Source of the DNA: Heliocidaris erythrogramma
Taxonomy: Eukaryota; Echinodermata; Echinoidea; Camarodonta; Echinometridae
Length of the DNA stretch: 64,000 nucleotides
Reading direction: 5' to 3'
Assembly: GCA_025617745.1 (NCBI GenBank)
Contig: CM046870.1
Location: 6,759,618 to 6,823,617 of the forward strand
The translations under genes were made by a program, and so were the position numbers. Shown here piece after piece: positions 47,711-58,442 of the stretch (position 1 is the stretch's first letter; each line of letters begins with the position of its first letter). A model generated the notes under the pieces. That model saw nothing but the letters and a program-made list of their open reading frames with translations. It was not told the DNA's origin and made no database searches.

Positions 47711-47714
47711 TTGT

Positions 47715-47882
47715 ATTCAACCTTGTTATAACAAAACTCCTTGGGACCAAGGAAATTACCTCTTATTGAAATCTTGTTATATCGGGGCTATGAAACAAAT
47801 ACAAAGAAGTGGGACCGACAAAATGACCTTGTTACGATATGAGAGTTTGTTATAACAGTGTTCTTTATGAGCTTCCACTCTA
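47715..47882. mobile_element. decayed pogo/mariner-like MITE copy
   Basis: CCTTGTTATAACAAAACTCC, GGGACCAAGGAAATTACC, ATATCGGGGC and GAGCTTCCACTCTA match the family at 39,034. The left terminal bases are lost. Confidence 0.65.
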
Positions 47883-47946
47883 CCGGAGAAGTCCGAGCTA
47901 TTTATTCCCATATGCTACCAACCAAATCAGAGTTTGCAGTATATCT

Positions 47947-48094
47947 GGGCATTGTTTCAAAAAACTAGTTATCAATAAAAAGTTGCAATAACTATTATAA
48001 GCTACTGAAATCCTTGAATCTGATTGGCTGGGAGCATATCTATCATAGAAATCAGGCAGTTATTACTTATAACAAGTTTTATGAAACAAGGCCC
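47947..48094. mobile_element. palindromic GTTTCAT-ended MITE, copy 3
   Basis: Ends are GGGCATTGTTTCAAAAAACTAG and AAGTTTTATGAAACAAGGCCC. The centre carries TTATAAGCTACTGAAATCC and AATCTGATTGGCTGGGAGC. Confidence 0.75.
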
Positions 48095-48194
48095 TGATGA
48101 CTGTATTTATTTGAAAGCCCTACTAGACTAGAGCTTGGGGTCAGACCAAATATAAAGTGAAATGATACTGCTGATGTCAATTACATTCATACTA

Positions 48195-48538
48195 CAGTGG
48201 AACCTCATTATAAACAACACTGTCATAACGAATTCTCATAACAAGGTCACTTTGCTGGTCCTACTTCTTTGTAGCCCTGATATAACAAGTTTTCAATATA
48301 AAGAGGTAATTGATTACATAAATCAATAGCAAATTAATTGTGATGTACATTTACAATTAATTTGCTATTGATTTATGTAATCAATTTTACGGGGCTAACC
48401 TCGATTAGCATCTGCTATTTGTTAGCTTCCTTTACCAAGACGTTATTGCGATTTTTACCAGTATGTATGTATCATTGTGATTTGGTAATAAACTCATTCA
48501 TTCATTCATTTCTTGGTCAAAAGGAGTTCGTCCCACTG
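48195..48538. mobile_element. pogo/mariner-like MITE split by a retroelement-like insertion
   Basis: CAGTGGAACCTCATTATAA starts at 48,195 with TA before it. The family sequence runs to GGTAATT at about 48,310, breaks, and resumes at 48,511 with TCTTGGTC, GGAGTTCG and CCCACTG followed by TA. The reconnected word GGTAATT/TCTTGG matches the uninterrupted GGTAATTTCCTTGG order seen in other copies. Confidence 0.7.
48308..48510 (+). mobile_element. insertion: perfect palindrome plus LINE-like 3' tail
   Basis: Bases 48,308-48,341 and 48,353-48,386 are exact reverse complements (34 bp) around an 11-base centre, GATGTACATTT. About 100 bp follow, ending GGTAATAAACTC and then (ATTC)n, like a LINE 3' end with AATAAA and a short tandem tail. 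The likely reading is a 5'-truncated retroelement with a fold-back at its 5' end. Confidence 0.55.
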
Positions 48539-48544
48539 TAACTG

Positions 48545-49675
48545 ATAATTCTCATGTCAATTGTTCACACTGCCAAAATACCTGATAACAGGCCAAATGA
48601 CCAAATATCTTTGACTTGCTGAAGTATAACGTGGAATTTTCTAGGTATGCTGTCTTTGATGGACAAAAAGATTGGCAGAATTTGTACAAATGGACAGATG
48701 CATCTGATTGCCTGGATGGTAGAACCCTTGCAAAATCGTGGTTTAGATTTCAAAGATAAATTATTTAGCCACAAATCTGCCCCATCCATGATTGACTGAC
48801 AGCGGTAAGATATTCAAATACAGATGGATGAAATATCTGCATTTACAATGGTGCAAAATTTCTCTTAGATGATTATTTTTATTTCAACAACAAAGTGCGA
48901 TAAGTGATTATGAGAGTTCTTCCCAAGAGCCTTGCTTACAATAAACGTGAGTAAAACAATAGCAAGTGCATGACAAATCTTATCAGCATCATGATAAAAG
49001 ATACTCTGAAGAAGGAAGAAATATTGACAATTATTTTGAAGAATTGTTAGTCTTAGAAAAACAAGGAAAGAAAACTGGAAGCTGAAAATACAAACAAGCT
49101 ACAACTGTTTCTTCCCCTCTCATTTATCAAAAAATGTATATATACAAAACAAGAACTTCAGTATTAGAGTTCATGAGCAACACACAAAGAACTAGATCTA
49201 AAACCTTACAACGAATCTTACTACATTACACTCCATTGTATATAAAACAAATAACTGATACCAACGTGACCACTTTAAAAAGACTACATGTAATAAGAAA
49301 GTCATGGGAACTACAGTACACGCTGTTATTTTCCAGCAATTAAATGTTTGCGCTGAGCGACCCCAAAACATATTTGCGGGTTCTTAAATTCTCGCTGCAC
49401 AATTGCTTGCTCGTCTGTACACCCACTCCATATATTAATTTACACAAATGCATAGGGCATGTGCAACTACACACACATGCTCGAAAATGAATTGGACACA
49501 CACATTACAGTAATGTGCTGAAGCGTACAATTCAAACCGCATAAGAAATCATGCTAATATTTTCGCGAGTTCTAGAATTTGTGCTTGCTGAAAATAGTAT
49601 GAAACCCGCGAAAATTTCCAAGATTACACACCTAAAACCTGATCTTTGTTATCTATGAGGAAAATAGCAAAAAGA
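48545..49675. other. no gene recognised
   Basis: AT-rich sequence between the two convergent genes. No supported exon. Confidence 0.4.
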
Positions 49676-49677
49676 TA

Positions 49678-49917
49678 ATGATCATGGAATTGACAGTCCC
49701 ATTCGAACTTGGAATGGAAAAAGCCCATCAATACAAAGTTGATAAATACTCGTTCCTAGTTACAGACATTCGAAATAATAGCTATGAGGTAAAGTTTTTG
49801 ACAATTGAAGTTGGTTCACGAGGATTCATTTCATCAAACAACATCCAAAGACTGAAACAGATGTTGGGCTACTTGCATGAACGGAACACAAAGCCGCACA
49901 AATTTTGGGACAAGTAA
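49678..49917 (+). pseudogene. LINE endonuclease-like C-terminal fragment (R2-type)
   Basis: An open frame of 79 codons reads ELTVPFELGMEKAH near its start, then a Lys/Tyr-rich helix, then IEVGSRGF. From family knowledge, the pattern ELTVPWE...K..KY..L...........IEVGxRGF is typical of the C-terminal restriction-like endonuclease region of R2-like LINEs and related reverse-transcriptase proteins. Upstream the matching frame is broken by stops and no reverse transcriptase is left. It is therefore a fragment, not a complete gene, although this piece itself is unbroken and ends in its own stop. Confidence 0.5.
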
Positions 49918-49943
49918 AATGGCGCTTATTTTGTCTTTTGCAA

Positions 49944-49949
49944 TTTATT
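49944..49949 (-). promoter_or_regulatory. candidate poly(A) signal of the proline-rich gene
   Basis: AATAAA on the minus strand, about 800 bp past the stop codon. It is the clearest sense-strand hexamer in that stretch, but use is unproven. Confidence 0.3.
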
Positions 49950-50374
49950 GCCCGAAGGACAAACCCACCTGGAAAGACTGTAATAACTTGTAATAACTCA
50001 ATCATAACTCATTAACCGAATAATAATAATAATACTGATAATAACAATTATAATAGTAATAATGGGGCAGCCAGGCTGCATGCATGGGTGCCTGGATGTG
50101 GATGATTCCAATCGCCTGTTGCGGATAGTTGTGCTTCGGTGGTCGGAGTGCGAATTGTGTGAGTTTTGTACTGCTGGGACGGACAAGTCATAGTATTAGT
50201 CCGACCTAGCAGCACTTAATATACATGTACATGTGCGATTCGTGTTCCGACTGTCGGAGCGCTTGTTCGTGGCGGGCGGGTGGGTTCGTCCATGTCCGGG
50301 CGCTTCACGTAATTTCGTTTCTAATTTTGCAACGTTGTGGCTAATTACTTAATCCTCACCTTACAGATAAGCAT

Positions 50375-50910
50375 AAAAGAATTAAAAGGTATTAGAAGAA
50401 CATGTCTGAGCTACTTTGACCAAGAGGCTGTATTGGACGTTTAGGCAGGATGGTTTTAAGCAGATCTGGTTGTCTATAAGGCGGCATGTACTTGCCATGG
50501 GAGCTTCAACCATTTATTCTGGGACCTAGTGTGGCCAGTACATGGAGGCCTAATAGAATTGAAAGCTAAAGAGAGAACATGTCTTGGTTGCTTTAACCAG
50601 GAGGCTGGATTGGAGGTTTCAGGCGGTCCTGGGTCGTCTATAAGGCCGTATGAACTGGTGTGGAGCGGTGGCCTTCGGAACACTAGGTATATAACGGGAC
50701 CACCTCCCGCATCTGGGCAGAAGGTGGAGACCCAATAGAAGTGAAAGCTAAAAGGAGAAAATGTCTGACGTGCTTTCACCAGGAGGTGCAGGCTCCGACG
50801 CGATTTCAGGTGGTTCTGGTTGTCTATAAGGCGGCATGTACTGATGCGGCGCAGTAGCCATCGGAACTCCTGGCATATAACTAGGGACAGTGGGCAGCTG
50901 GGGTTGTGGC
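50375..50910 (-). repeat. three tandem copies of the terminal-exon end, about 165-185 bp each
   Basis: Marker words recur three times: (T/C)GTCTATAAGGC at 50,471, 50,635 and 50,821, plus AACATGTCT/AAATGTCTG, ACCAGGAGG-like and GAAAGCTAAA-like words. The unit nearest the gene (from about 50,731) holds the real C-terminal codons and stop. The two downstream units (about 50,375-50,548 and 50,549-50,730) have lost the reading frame. Confidence 0.75.
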
Positions 50911-53900
50911 ACCCATCCTGGTTGAACTGCTGCAGATGGTATGGTGTAGGGGTAGCCGGGCTGGTACTGTGGCTGGACTTGATGAGGAGTGGGGTAGCCA
51001 GGTGGTATAGACTGAGGGGGGTTGACAGGCTGCCATTCACCTAGAGGCTGAGGTACTTGCTGGGGTGGTATCTAGGTAGTTTCATGTCAGGGAAAGAAAA
51101 AGCAATTTAAATGAGCATTAAGCTTCTATCAAAATACATTATTCTGAACATATTAAACAACATTTGTACCTAAAAACACCTATCAAATGGAAGAGAGTAC
51201 AATCCTTGAATGGACGAACATCATCTGAGCTATGACATATAGCAAAGAAAACGTGTTGAGAGAATAATTGCCAAGCCCAGCCCTTTGGCAAGTCACTACT
51301 TCACATTTGCCACTCACCATCCAGATGAAGTAAATGGATACATTGTAAAAAGAAATTCTTCTAAATGGTTGATTGCCTTATCGTGGTAACTCAATAGTAT
51401 TCAGCAGTTTGTATCCTAAGGTTAGAAGCACTTCATACACCCAACTGCTCTCATAATGATCATAACCATTACTGCCAATCTTAAAATCACATATATGTGA
51501 GAGATCATCAATTCTTCCATGTTATACGAATGCATGCGGATAACTCATATATTTAAATTCGTGCAAAATTATAGCAAAAGAAATTTTATTTCTACCATGG
51601 ATTTACCCACCTGTAGCGGTGCTTGCTGGGGTACTGGCTGCGCCTGTTGGTAGCTCCCGAGGGGTGGGACGGAGTACCTTTGTTGAGGTTCCGATTGAGT
51701 AGGAGGGCTTTCAGAGGGAAGAAGGGGCATCTCAGCATCACCTGGAGGAGGGGGTGGGGGTCCTTCACTCTCTACGTTTGGGAAGTCTACTGCTGTACGA
51801 GACTGCAAGAGAAGCCAAAATAAAACTCTTATGGTTCATTCACTTAAGTTTCATTCACACACAGAGCAGTAAACCATCACAGCAAAATAAAAACTACTTC
51901 ATGTGTAAAACGGCGGCTACTGGCGATGTAAAAAACTATCTTGACGTAATAAAGGCACCCATAGAGCGTGTTATAAAGTTGCAGAAATGTGAGGTGCACT
52001 ACATTATGTACATTATGCTGTGGCATTTCATTTCGGTGTTGTACAACGCCAAAATACAACCAATAAGTTTGGGAGGTCTACTGCTGTATGAGACTGCATT
52101 TCTTAGAACTCTTTCAAGAGCGCTCATATCTGTTCAAAGAAAGGATTCATCTTACGTCTTCTTCTTTTTTCTTGATGCTAAGAAGAGCTTCGGTGAGAGC
52201 ACTGGAGACCTTCAGGGCCATAGACGCATCCTCATCAGATTGGGCCAGTGACTTAGACTAAAGATAGATAAATATAAACATTGAAAATACAAAGTCAAAT
52301 ACACTCTAATAATAGCTACAAGCTTTTTGTGAGTTTTAAAAGAAGGAGAAAAATTAAAGAAACAGATCTAGTGAAAGTTTGAGCAAAATCCAATAAGAAA
52401 TGAGAAAGTAATGATTTTTTAAAGTTGTAATCAATCAAACACAAATTGGCAACTGTCTTGCAAGGTCTTCTCCCATTTGCCCTGTACTACAAAACTCATA
52501 CATTTCCACTTTTTCTAAAGAAAGATTTAACTATACATGCAACCAAGAGGTTGAAATATAATCATTACATATGTTTTTTACACAAAAATATGTATGAAAC
52601 AATTGTATTCCTTCATCAACAACTAAGAAAATTAAAATTTATTAAACTTTCTACACAGATCAAATGGGATAGGAACTCGCCAGATACAACACCAAGTTGC
52701 CAATTTGTGTTTGATTGATCACTTCAAAAAATTGTAACTTTCTTATTTCTTGCCACATTTTGCTCAAACTTTCACTTATCTGTTTCTCTCATTTTTCTGC
52801 TTTTATTCAAATAAACCAAATACAAGGGTGGACATCCCCTTTAAGCAATTTATTAAAAAAGTATTAATATTCTAAAAGAGCTAGTATCAGCAGTTTCTTT
52901 TATCATAAAGAAGATATCCGTTCATGTACAGTAAAAGCACATGAAGAAGAATGACTATTGAAAAGAGATGAATAAGAGGAGGTAGACTTACAAGAGCTCC
53001 AACAACTTCCGCTAGAACTCTGGTTGACGTAGAAGACGATTCCTGGAGGTGTTTGGAAATTACAAGTAAATTTCAATAAATATCAAAATAATTTGCTCAC
53101 TGACAAGTCAGCTGGCTTCAAAACATGGACATAAATCATTGTTTCCATGATGAATTCAAGTCCCTTTCCAAACTTGAAATTTAAATGGGTTTCCAGGATT
53201 AGGCCATGGATGGATTTGTGCTGCGCAGGAGTTCATATGCAATGTACATGTACTACATAAAACAATAAGGTTTCTGCAAAGGAAGATGCACATCTACATA
53301 ATAGACCTGTTTACTAAGTGATTCAAATTTATGGATGTTTCTTTCCTGGGGACCTAGTAACGAGGTATTCCATTAACCTGTTATTAATGAATGAACTACA
53401 ATACTTGGAATCCAGTGTGCATACATTACTTGTTGCTATGTCTGACAAATGTCTGACAAGTCTCTGGCAAGCTTTCAGGTTGTCAAGAAGAACCTTTGTT
53501 TTAAAAGTATGCATAAAATTTGAATCACTTAGTAAACAAGTCTATTGTGAGATATCCGCTCATAAGATGTATGATGTAATCATTACAGGGAAAACTAGAC
53601 ATATAAGGAGGTGGGATATTACGAGGTAATGGTCATAACGAGGATATTGTCACATTCCCAAATCTACTTGCGCATAAGTTTATGGTGGGACGAAGCTTAG
53701 TAAGGTCGGCTATAACGAGCGAAAGCTCATGCTTCTATTAAAAACAAAGAAAAAGGTTGGCAATCATTCCCGTTATAATGAGCAAGCAAATTTCACCGCG
53801 CCTTTAAATGAACAAAAATCATTCAGCTAGAGAATGCACAGACAAAAATACGAGCATAGTAAAGAGATATCAGGCCATTAGGGCTGCCTCGGAGAATCGC

Positions 53901-56900
53901 GATGCGGGGAGCTGCTTTATATTTGTAGCACAGCACAGCGAGCCCAGGCCCTGAAACATGCATGGGACTTTTTTCTTCATACCACGAGTGTGCACTATTC
54001 AGACATGCCTGTTCAACGGACATTCCGTATCAATGTTCATGAGCTTGCAAGTGTGATGGACCTCACCCGTAGTTGGTAACTTAGTGTCTGAAAACATTGC
54101 ATTTATCCGATATGATCCAATATATTATTAGATAATTCAGAGGATTAACATATCATAAATGCCTTCATAGGTATCAAATGAGTATATAAGCGACAGCCTC
54201 GTTATATCAAGTTTCCAGTATCTTTGACAGTAAAGTTCACTGTCATAAAAATATGAAGAATCACACAACAGACCACTTCTGTAATGTATACAAATTTATG
54301 CACATATGTTCTCTGAGCACCTAGTGACGAGCTATTCCATTAAGCTGCTTTTTATAAATGAGCCTCAATGCTTGGAGTCCAGTGTGCATACATTATTTGT
54401 TGCTATATCTGGCAAGCCTCTGGCAAGCTTTCAGGTTATCAAGAACAACCTTTGTTTGATAGGTATGTACAAAATTTGCATACATTACCGAAGCGGTCTA
54501 TTGGTTTTCACTTACCTTTTTCCCAAATCTTTCTTCATACTCCCTCTTCAATTCTTCATCACTCTTAGACCTGGTAGTCAAAATGATACAAGTACGGAAA
54601 CAAAAATAAGACCTCATGTGTGACCAGGTGCCTCGGCGGGATATAACGAGACTTGTAATCATACCAAGTGTGGCAGACTTCACAAAAATAGATACCAAGG
54701 ATATATTCTTCCTCACAATCCTTCTTTTCATCATACTGGTGATTCCACAGACCTTAATCTCAGATTGACAATTCATCAACGCTGCCAACTTGGCGTAATT
54801 GTAAGTTTGTATATTTTGTATCTCTATTTGTTTCATTTTCTTCCAACTGTTCTCCCTGGGAGAACAGTGCATGTCACTGATGGGGCTACATGTACCCTGT
54901 AAAAATAAGACTAAGACTGGAATATCTGACGTCATATTCATTAAATCTATCCTAAAAAGAAAATTAGGTAGGATTTTTTATTCACTCCTTCAGCCCCATT
55001 AAAAAGCAAAAGTAGTTCCTTTCCGTGTGCTTTAGATCGACACATTAGACCAAATGTTGGCCTAGATCTAATTTCAGGCCTATTTGAACATAATACCTCT
55101 TAACACCTGTCAAATTACACTTCGAACGACACCTACTGTCTTTATTTCTCATGACTAATCAGCAAAATTTCCCATAGCTAGCAACACCAACACCGACCGT
55201 GAAATCAATATTTCTTAATCCCTAGGGCTATAGTGTTAGTAAATGGGAATTTGTACATGAAATTAAACACCGAAGGCCGAGCTCGGTTGAGCAGACGATA
55301 ATTGACAAAAAATAAGCACCGGCAACTGGAACTACGTAAAAAAATCTGAGGTCAACAACTAACACCGACTGATTTTTTTTTTCATTTCATAGTCTGTGTT
55401 AGATCATGATTTCGTGGCAAAATAGACACTAACACCAAACATCAACACCGAGGTTGAAATCACCCAGTATTTACCTTGAGGTTGAAGCTTTATCCTTCTC
55501 ATACAGGCCCTTCAGATCTTGAGATACGTGCGGGCGGTCATGCACAAACGCCCTCTCTTGACCCCCCACTGGTTTAGGAGCATGACCTTTCTCAATGTAT
55601 GATGCCAAAAAGGGGTCCCTCTCTCGAAGCCGAGCGCGATCTCTCTCTTTCAGCCTCTCGATGTCCAGGCTCTGAGCGTCAAGCAGAATTTTCTCTTTCT
55701 CGTGTTCCAGGGCCTCTAACATATAGGAGCTTTGTCCACGCCTATCTCCCTCCTGCATCATACTCCTCGCCAACGACAGATCCTTCTCCATCTCTTCTTC
55801 CAGCTCTCTCATCTTCAGTGACTTTGGTGGTAAACCTGAACAAAGAAAAACATCCGTAGATATTGATCAAATGTACAATACTGTGATGGGGTTGAAACCA
55901 ATGTCTTTGTCTTTGTCTTGGTCTTGGGCTTGACCCAGAGTCAACGTGAAATGGACGTAATCTTAAGTATTCCTCCTCGTCTAGGACTCGGGTCTCGACT
56001 TCAACACTGGTATACAACTCCTCCTTGGGTTTATTCCAAGTTTCTTTTTTGTTGTGTTACTATATGGGGGTTTCACACCAAATAAACTTAAAAGGTAAAC
56101 AAGCTTTAAAATCCTTATACTGGCAACATACTGAGATGTTAAAAGTCACCGTCTTACTACACAAATTTGCAGTTTCCACTTTTCAAATTAGTCTTCCTGT
56201 CTATGTATGCTCATTACAGATGCATGTCTCTTCATTAGAACATTGTACCAATGAAAGAAAAAAAGCCAGTGCAGCCACTTTAAAGTGACAATAAACTAAG
56301 CTCCGAAATAGCGGCATCTTTTAATAAGATTTGAAAAGTGTCTGTGCCTCTCAGTTTCCCATCATGCCCCATTCTAGTTTGTAGAAGCTTAGAATACCTG
56401 CAGGCAATTTTCCACATTTTGCCACGGCAAATATAATAGTTTGAAATATGAAATGTGCATATTATCCAAACAACTTGTTTGTCAAAATTTCAAAATAAAA
56501 TGCAATTAATTTTCAAATTATAATCTTAATTTAGCAATCACTGTAAGATGGCGCTGTTCAAGTTTTACCAGTTTAATGCCACTTTAAAGAAGTTTTAAAA
56601 ATCAATTTATCCCTCATATAATTCTGGCCCCGAAAGACTAACTCACCGATCTGAGGTGTTACGCCTGGTCTTTGAGGAGGGGGTCTTGGTGGAGGAGGAA
56701 GGGGCTTTGCCTTCATAGGTGGCATGCCAGGCCTTGCCCCAGGTCTCATCATCATAGCAGTGGGCGGGGGTGCACCAGGGGGTAGGTCACTGGGTACCGC
56801 GGCCATACCAGGTGGAGGGACATCCGGAGGTTTATACCCTATGATGGTGGGTTTCTCCTTCTCAACACTTTCTTTAGGTTTGTTCTTGGGGGCGGGGCGT

Positions 56901-58300
56901 TTCACTCCACCGATTGGGATAGGGCGAGGAAACGATACTGGTTGGTTGAATTCTTCAGGGTCCAGGGACTTGAGTTCCACTTGCGCATCTGCAAAAATAT
57001 AAATGCAAGGAAATCAGATTGCTGTGAGATCCTGTCCACCTCGCCTACACGCTGATTCAAAGTAGTACTTGCCTACCTCAATCCATTCATTTTCTTTAAC
57101 TCTTTTCACTCAAATACTTCTTAAATCATTCAATCTGAATAGATGACTTCTTTTCCTATTGTGAAAGATGCCCCTGAAGGAAAAAATCCACTCATTAACC
57201 CTGAAGCACCTGAAGGTTACATTCACAGTAACCATTTACTCACTGAAAGAAACAGAAAACTGTGAAACAGTTTGCATTCATTTTGTATTCTATTTTGTGC
57301 ATTCTATATAACTCTTTTCCTGTTTATAGTTCACAATTACATATTCTATTCATTTCAAGAAATAGAGCATGGCCTTTTGTATTTTAGAATCTGTCTCTAC
57401 ATTTTATGTGGAGACATTTGACTTTTCAAAAGGTATTAAGCAATATAAACACAAATGGGCTTGTTCTGGGCTTAGCTCACTCTTATTTATGCGTTGCATG
57501 AGAAAACTTTTTAATTTATAAGTTAAAATACTTTTCATCATATTCATCATTTAACCCCACTGAATATGTGCATGATTGAGCCAACTCACCAGCGAATTTG
57601 CTCCAGCAAAAAAATTTCTTCAGGCTTTATTTTGTTACAGACAGAGACCCGTATTTTCGAAAGGCACCTAACTTTAAGCCTTCGTCTAAGTGCGTAGATT
57701 TAGGCCACCGAATTATGGAGAGCCAAATGTCACCCTCTTTTAATCCTACAAAATCACCATAGTTCTGGGACTAAATGCAAATACAAAAACCGACACGATA
57801 GAATTTATATCTGACGCTTATTTCATGCCAGAAAATAATTTTGGATTTTTATTTTGTTAAATAAATATAGTAATTTTTTACGAGACTTAGGCGTTTTGCT
57901 ATCCATAAATCAGTGGCCTAAGTTAAGCCAGGCTTAACTTGGGACTGTGTTCTATGTTAGGTCTGAGTAGAGTGTTGAGTCCAGAGTTGAAGTTAGGAAT
58001 TTGATTAGTGTGCTATCGTCGCTGGAGCACTTGTCGTAGAACCTACTCACCAGCCCTCATGGTCTTCTTGAGTCGGTTCAGTGGCATCTCAGGTGGATCA
58101 GGATCGGGTCCTTTCAGCATCTTTTGCCTTCCCTGTTCCCTCTGAATCTCGTAACACACCTTCGTCAGGTTGGCCAACACGCCTGTACGGTTACGCTTAG
58201 GAATGATCTCCTTGACTGTCTTCCCGTCGACCTCCTTGAAGGTCTCCTTCTCTTTGGGTTCGACACGACACATGTCTTTGGCTTCTGGGCGTTTGATTTT
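50748..58300 (-). CDS. proline-rich, charged protein, last 558 residues (5' partial)
   Basis: I do not recognise this gene. Minus-strand exons in transcription order: 58300-58051, 56988-56647, 55835-55475, 54570-54516, 53042-52992, 52257-52156, 51802-51611, 51071-50748. All junctions have GT...AG and consistent phases, totalling 1,677 nt (559 codons with the TAG stop). Residues 1-83 are Lys/Arg-rich (PKRNRTGVLANLTKVCYEIQ). Residues 84-197 are proline-rich (PPPPRPPPQRPG). Residues 207-271 form a Glu/Arg-rich, probably helical block (RLKERDRARLRERD). Two tiny exons (18 and 17 codons) follow, then a Ser/Asp/Ala helix (354-387) and a Pro/Gln/Tyr-rich tail (388-558) ending in DIFSF. There is no membrane segment. 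Composition suggests a nuclear, possibly RNA-processing protein, but this is inference from composition. Exon 58300 starts in phase 0 and upstream exons are not found here. Confidence 0.85.
51270..51350 (+). mobile_element. partial SINE copy, opposite orientation
   Basis: GGCAAGTCACTACTTCACATTTGCCACTC and a following AAATGGATAC match the reverse complement of the SINE body at 4,193-4,556. Confidence 0.5.
52335..52840. mobile_element. foldback element, AGCAGAAAAATCAGAG family, copy 3
   Basis: The left arm has GTGAAAGTTTGAGCAAAATCC, AAGAAATGAGAAAGTAATG and TCAAACACAAATTGGCAAC. The right arm has GTTGCCAATTTGTGTTTGA, GTAACTTTCTTATTTCTTG and TTTGCTCAAACTTTCAC. Arms are about 110 bp. The 230-bp centre is AT-rich. 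It lies in an intron of the proline-rich gene. Confidence 0.7.
53304..53542. mobile_element. GACC-ended TIR element, copy 2 (variant arms)
   Basis: TA flanks both ends. The arms are GACCTGTTTACTAAGTGATT and its near-exact mirror AATCACTTAGTAAACAAGTC. The interior (ACCTAGTAACGAGGTATTCC, GCAAGCTTTCAGGTTGTCAA) matches the copy at 54,271, whose arms are different. Confidence 0.75.
54271..54498. mobile_element. GACC-ended TIR element, copy 3, next to a splice donor
   Basis: The arms are GACCACTTCTGTAATGTATA and CATACATTACCGAAGCGGTC (mirrored). The right end lies only 17 bp inside the intron from the donor of the 55-nt exon 54,516-54,570. Confidence 0.75.
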
Positions 58301-58442
58301 CTACCATGAAAGACATAATCAAAATGTACAGTGAAACCTGTGTATACGGTCAAATGACTACTCAAGAAAAAAAAAGAAGAAAAAAATACATATTTCAATC
58401 AGAAAAAATATTGCAGACAGATGGGCTCTGGGGCACGTTTAA

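Noticed and set aside
50474..51040. 188-codon minus-strand open frame
   Set aside because: It overlaps the terminal exon of the proline-rich gene in another frame and runs on through the decayed duplicate units. The exon frame is supported by splice phases.
57645..57965. Possible MITE with CACCTAACTTTAAGCC and GGCTTAACTTGG words
   Set aside because: The inverted match is short and the ends cannot be aligned convincingly by eye.
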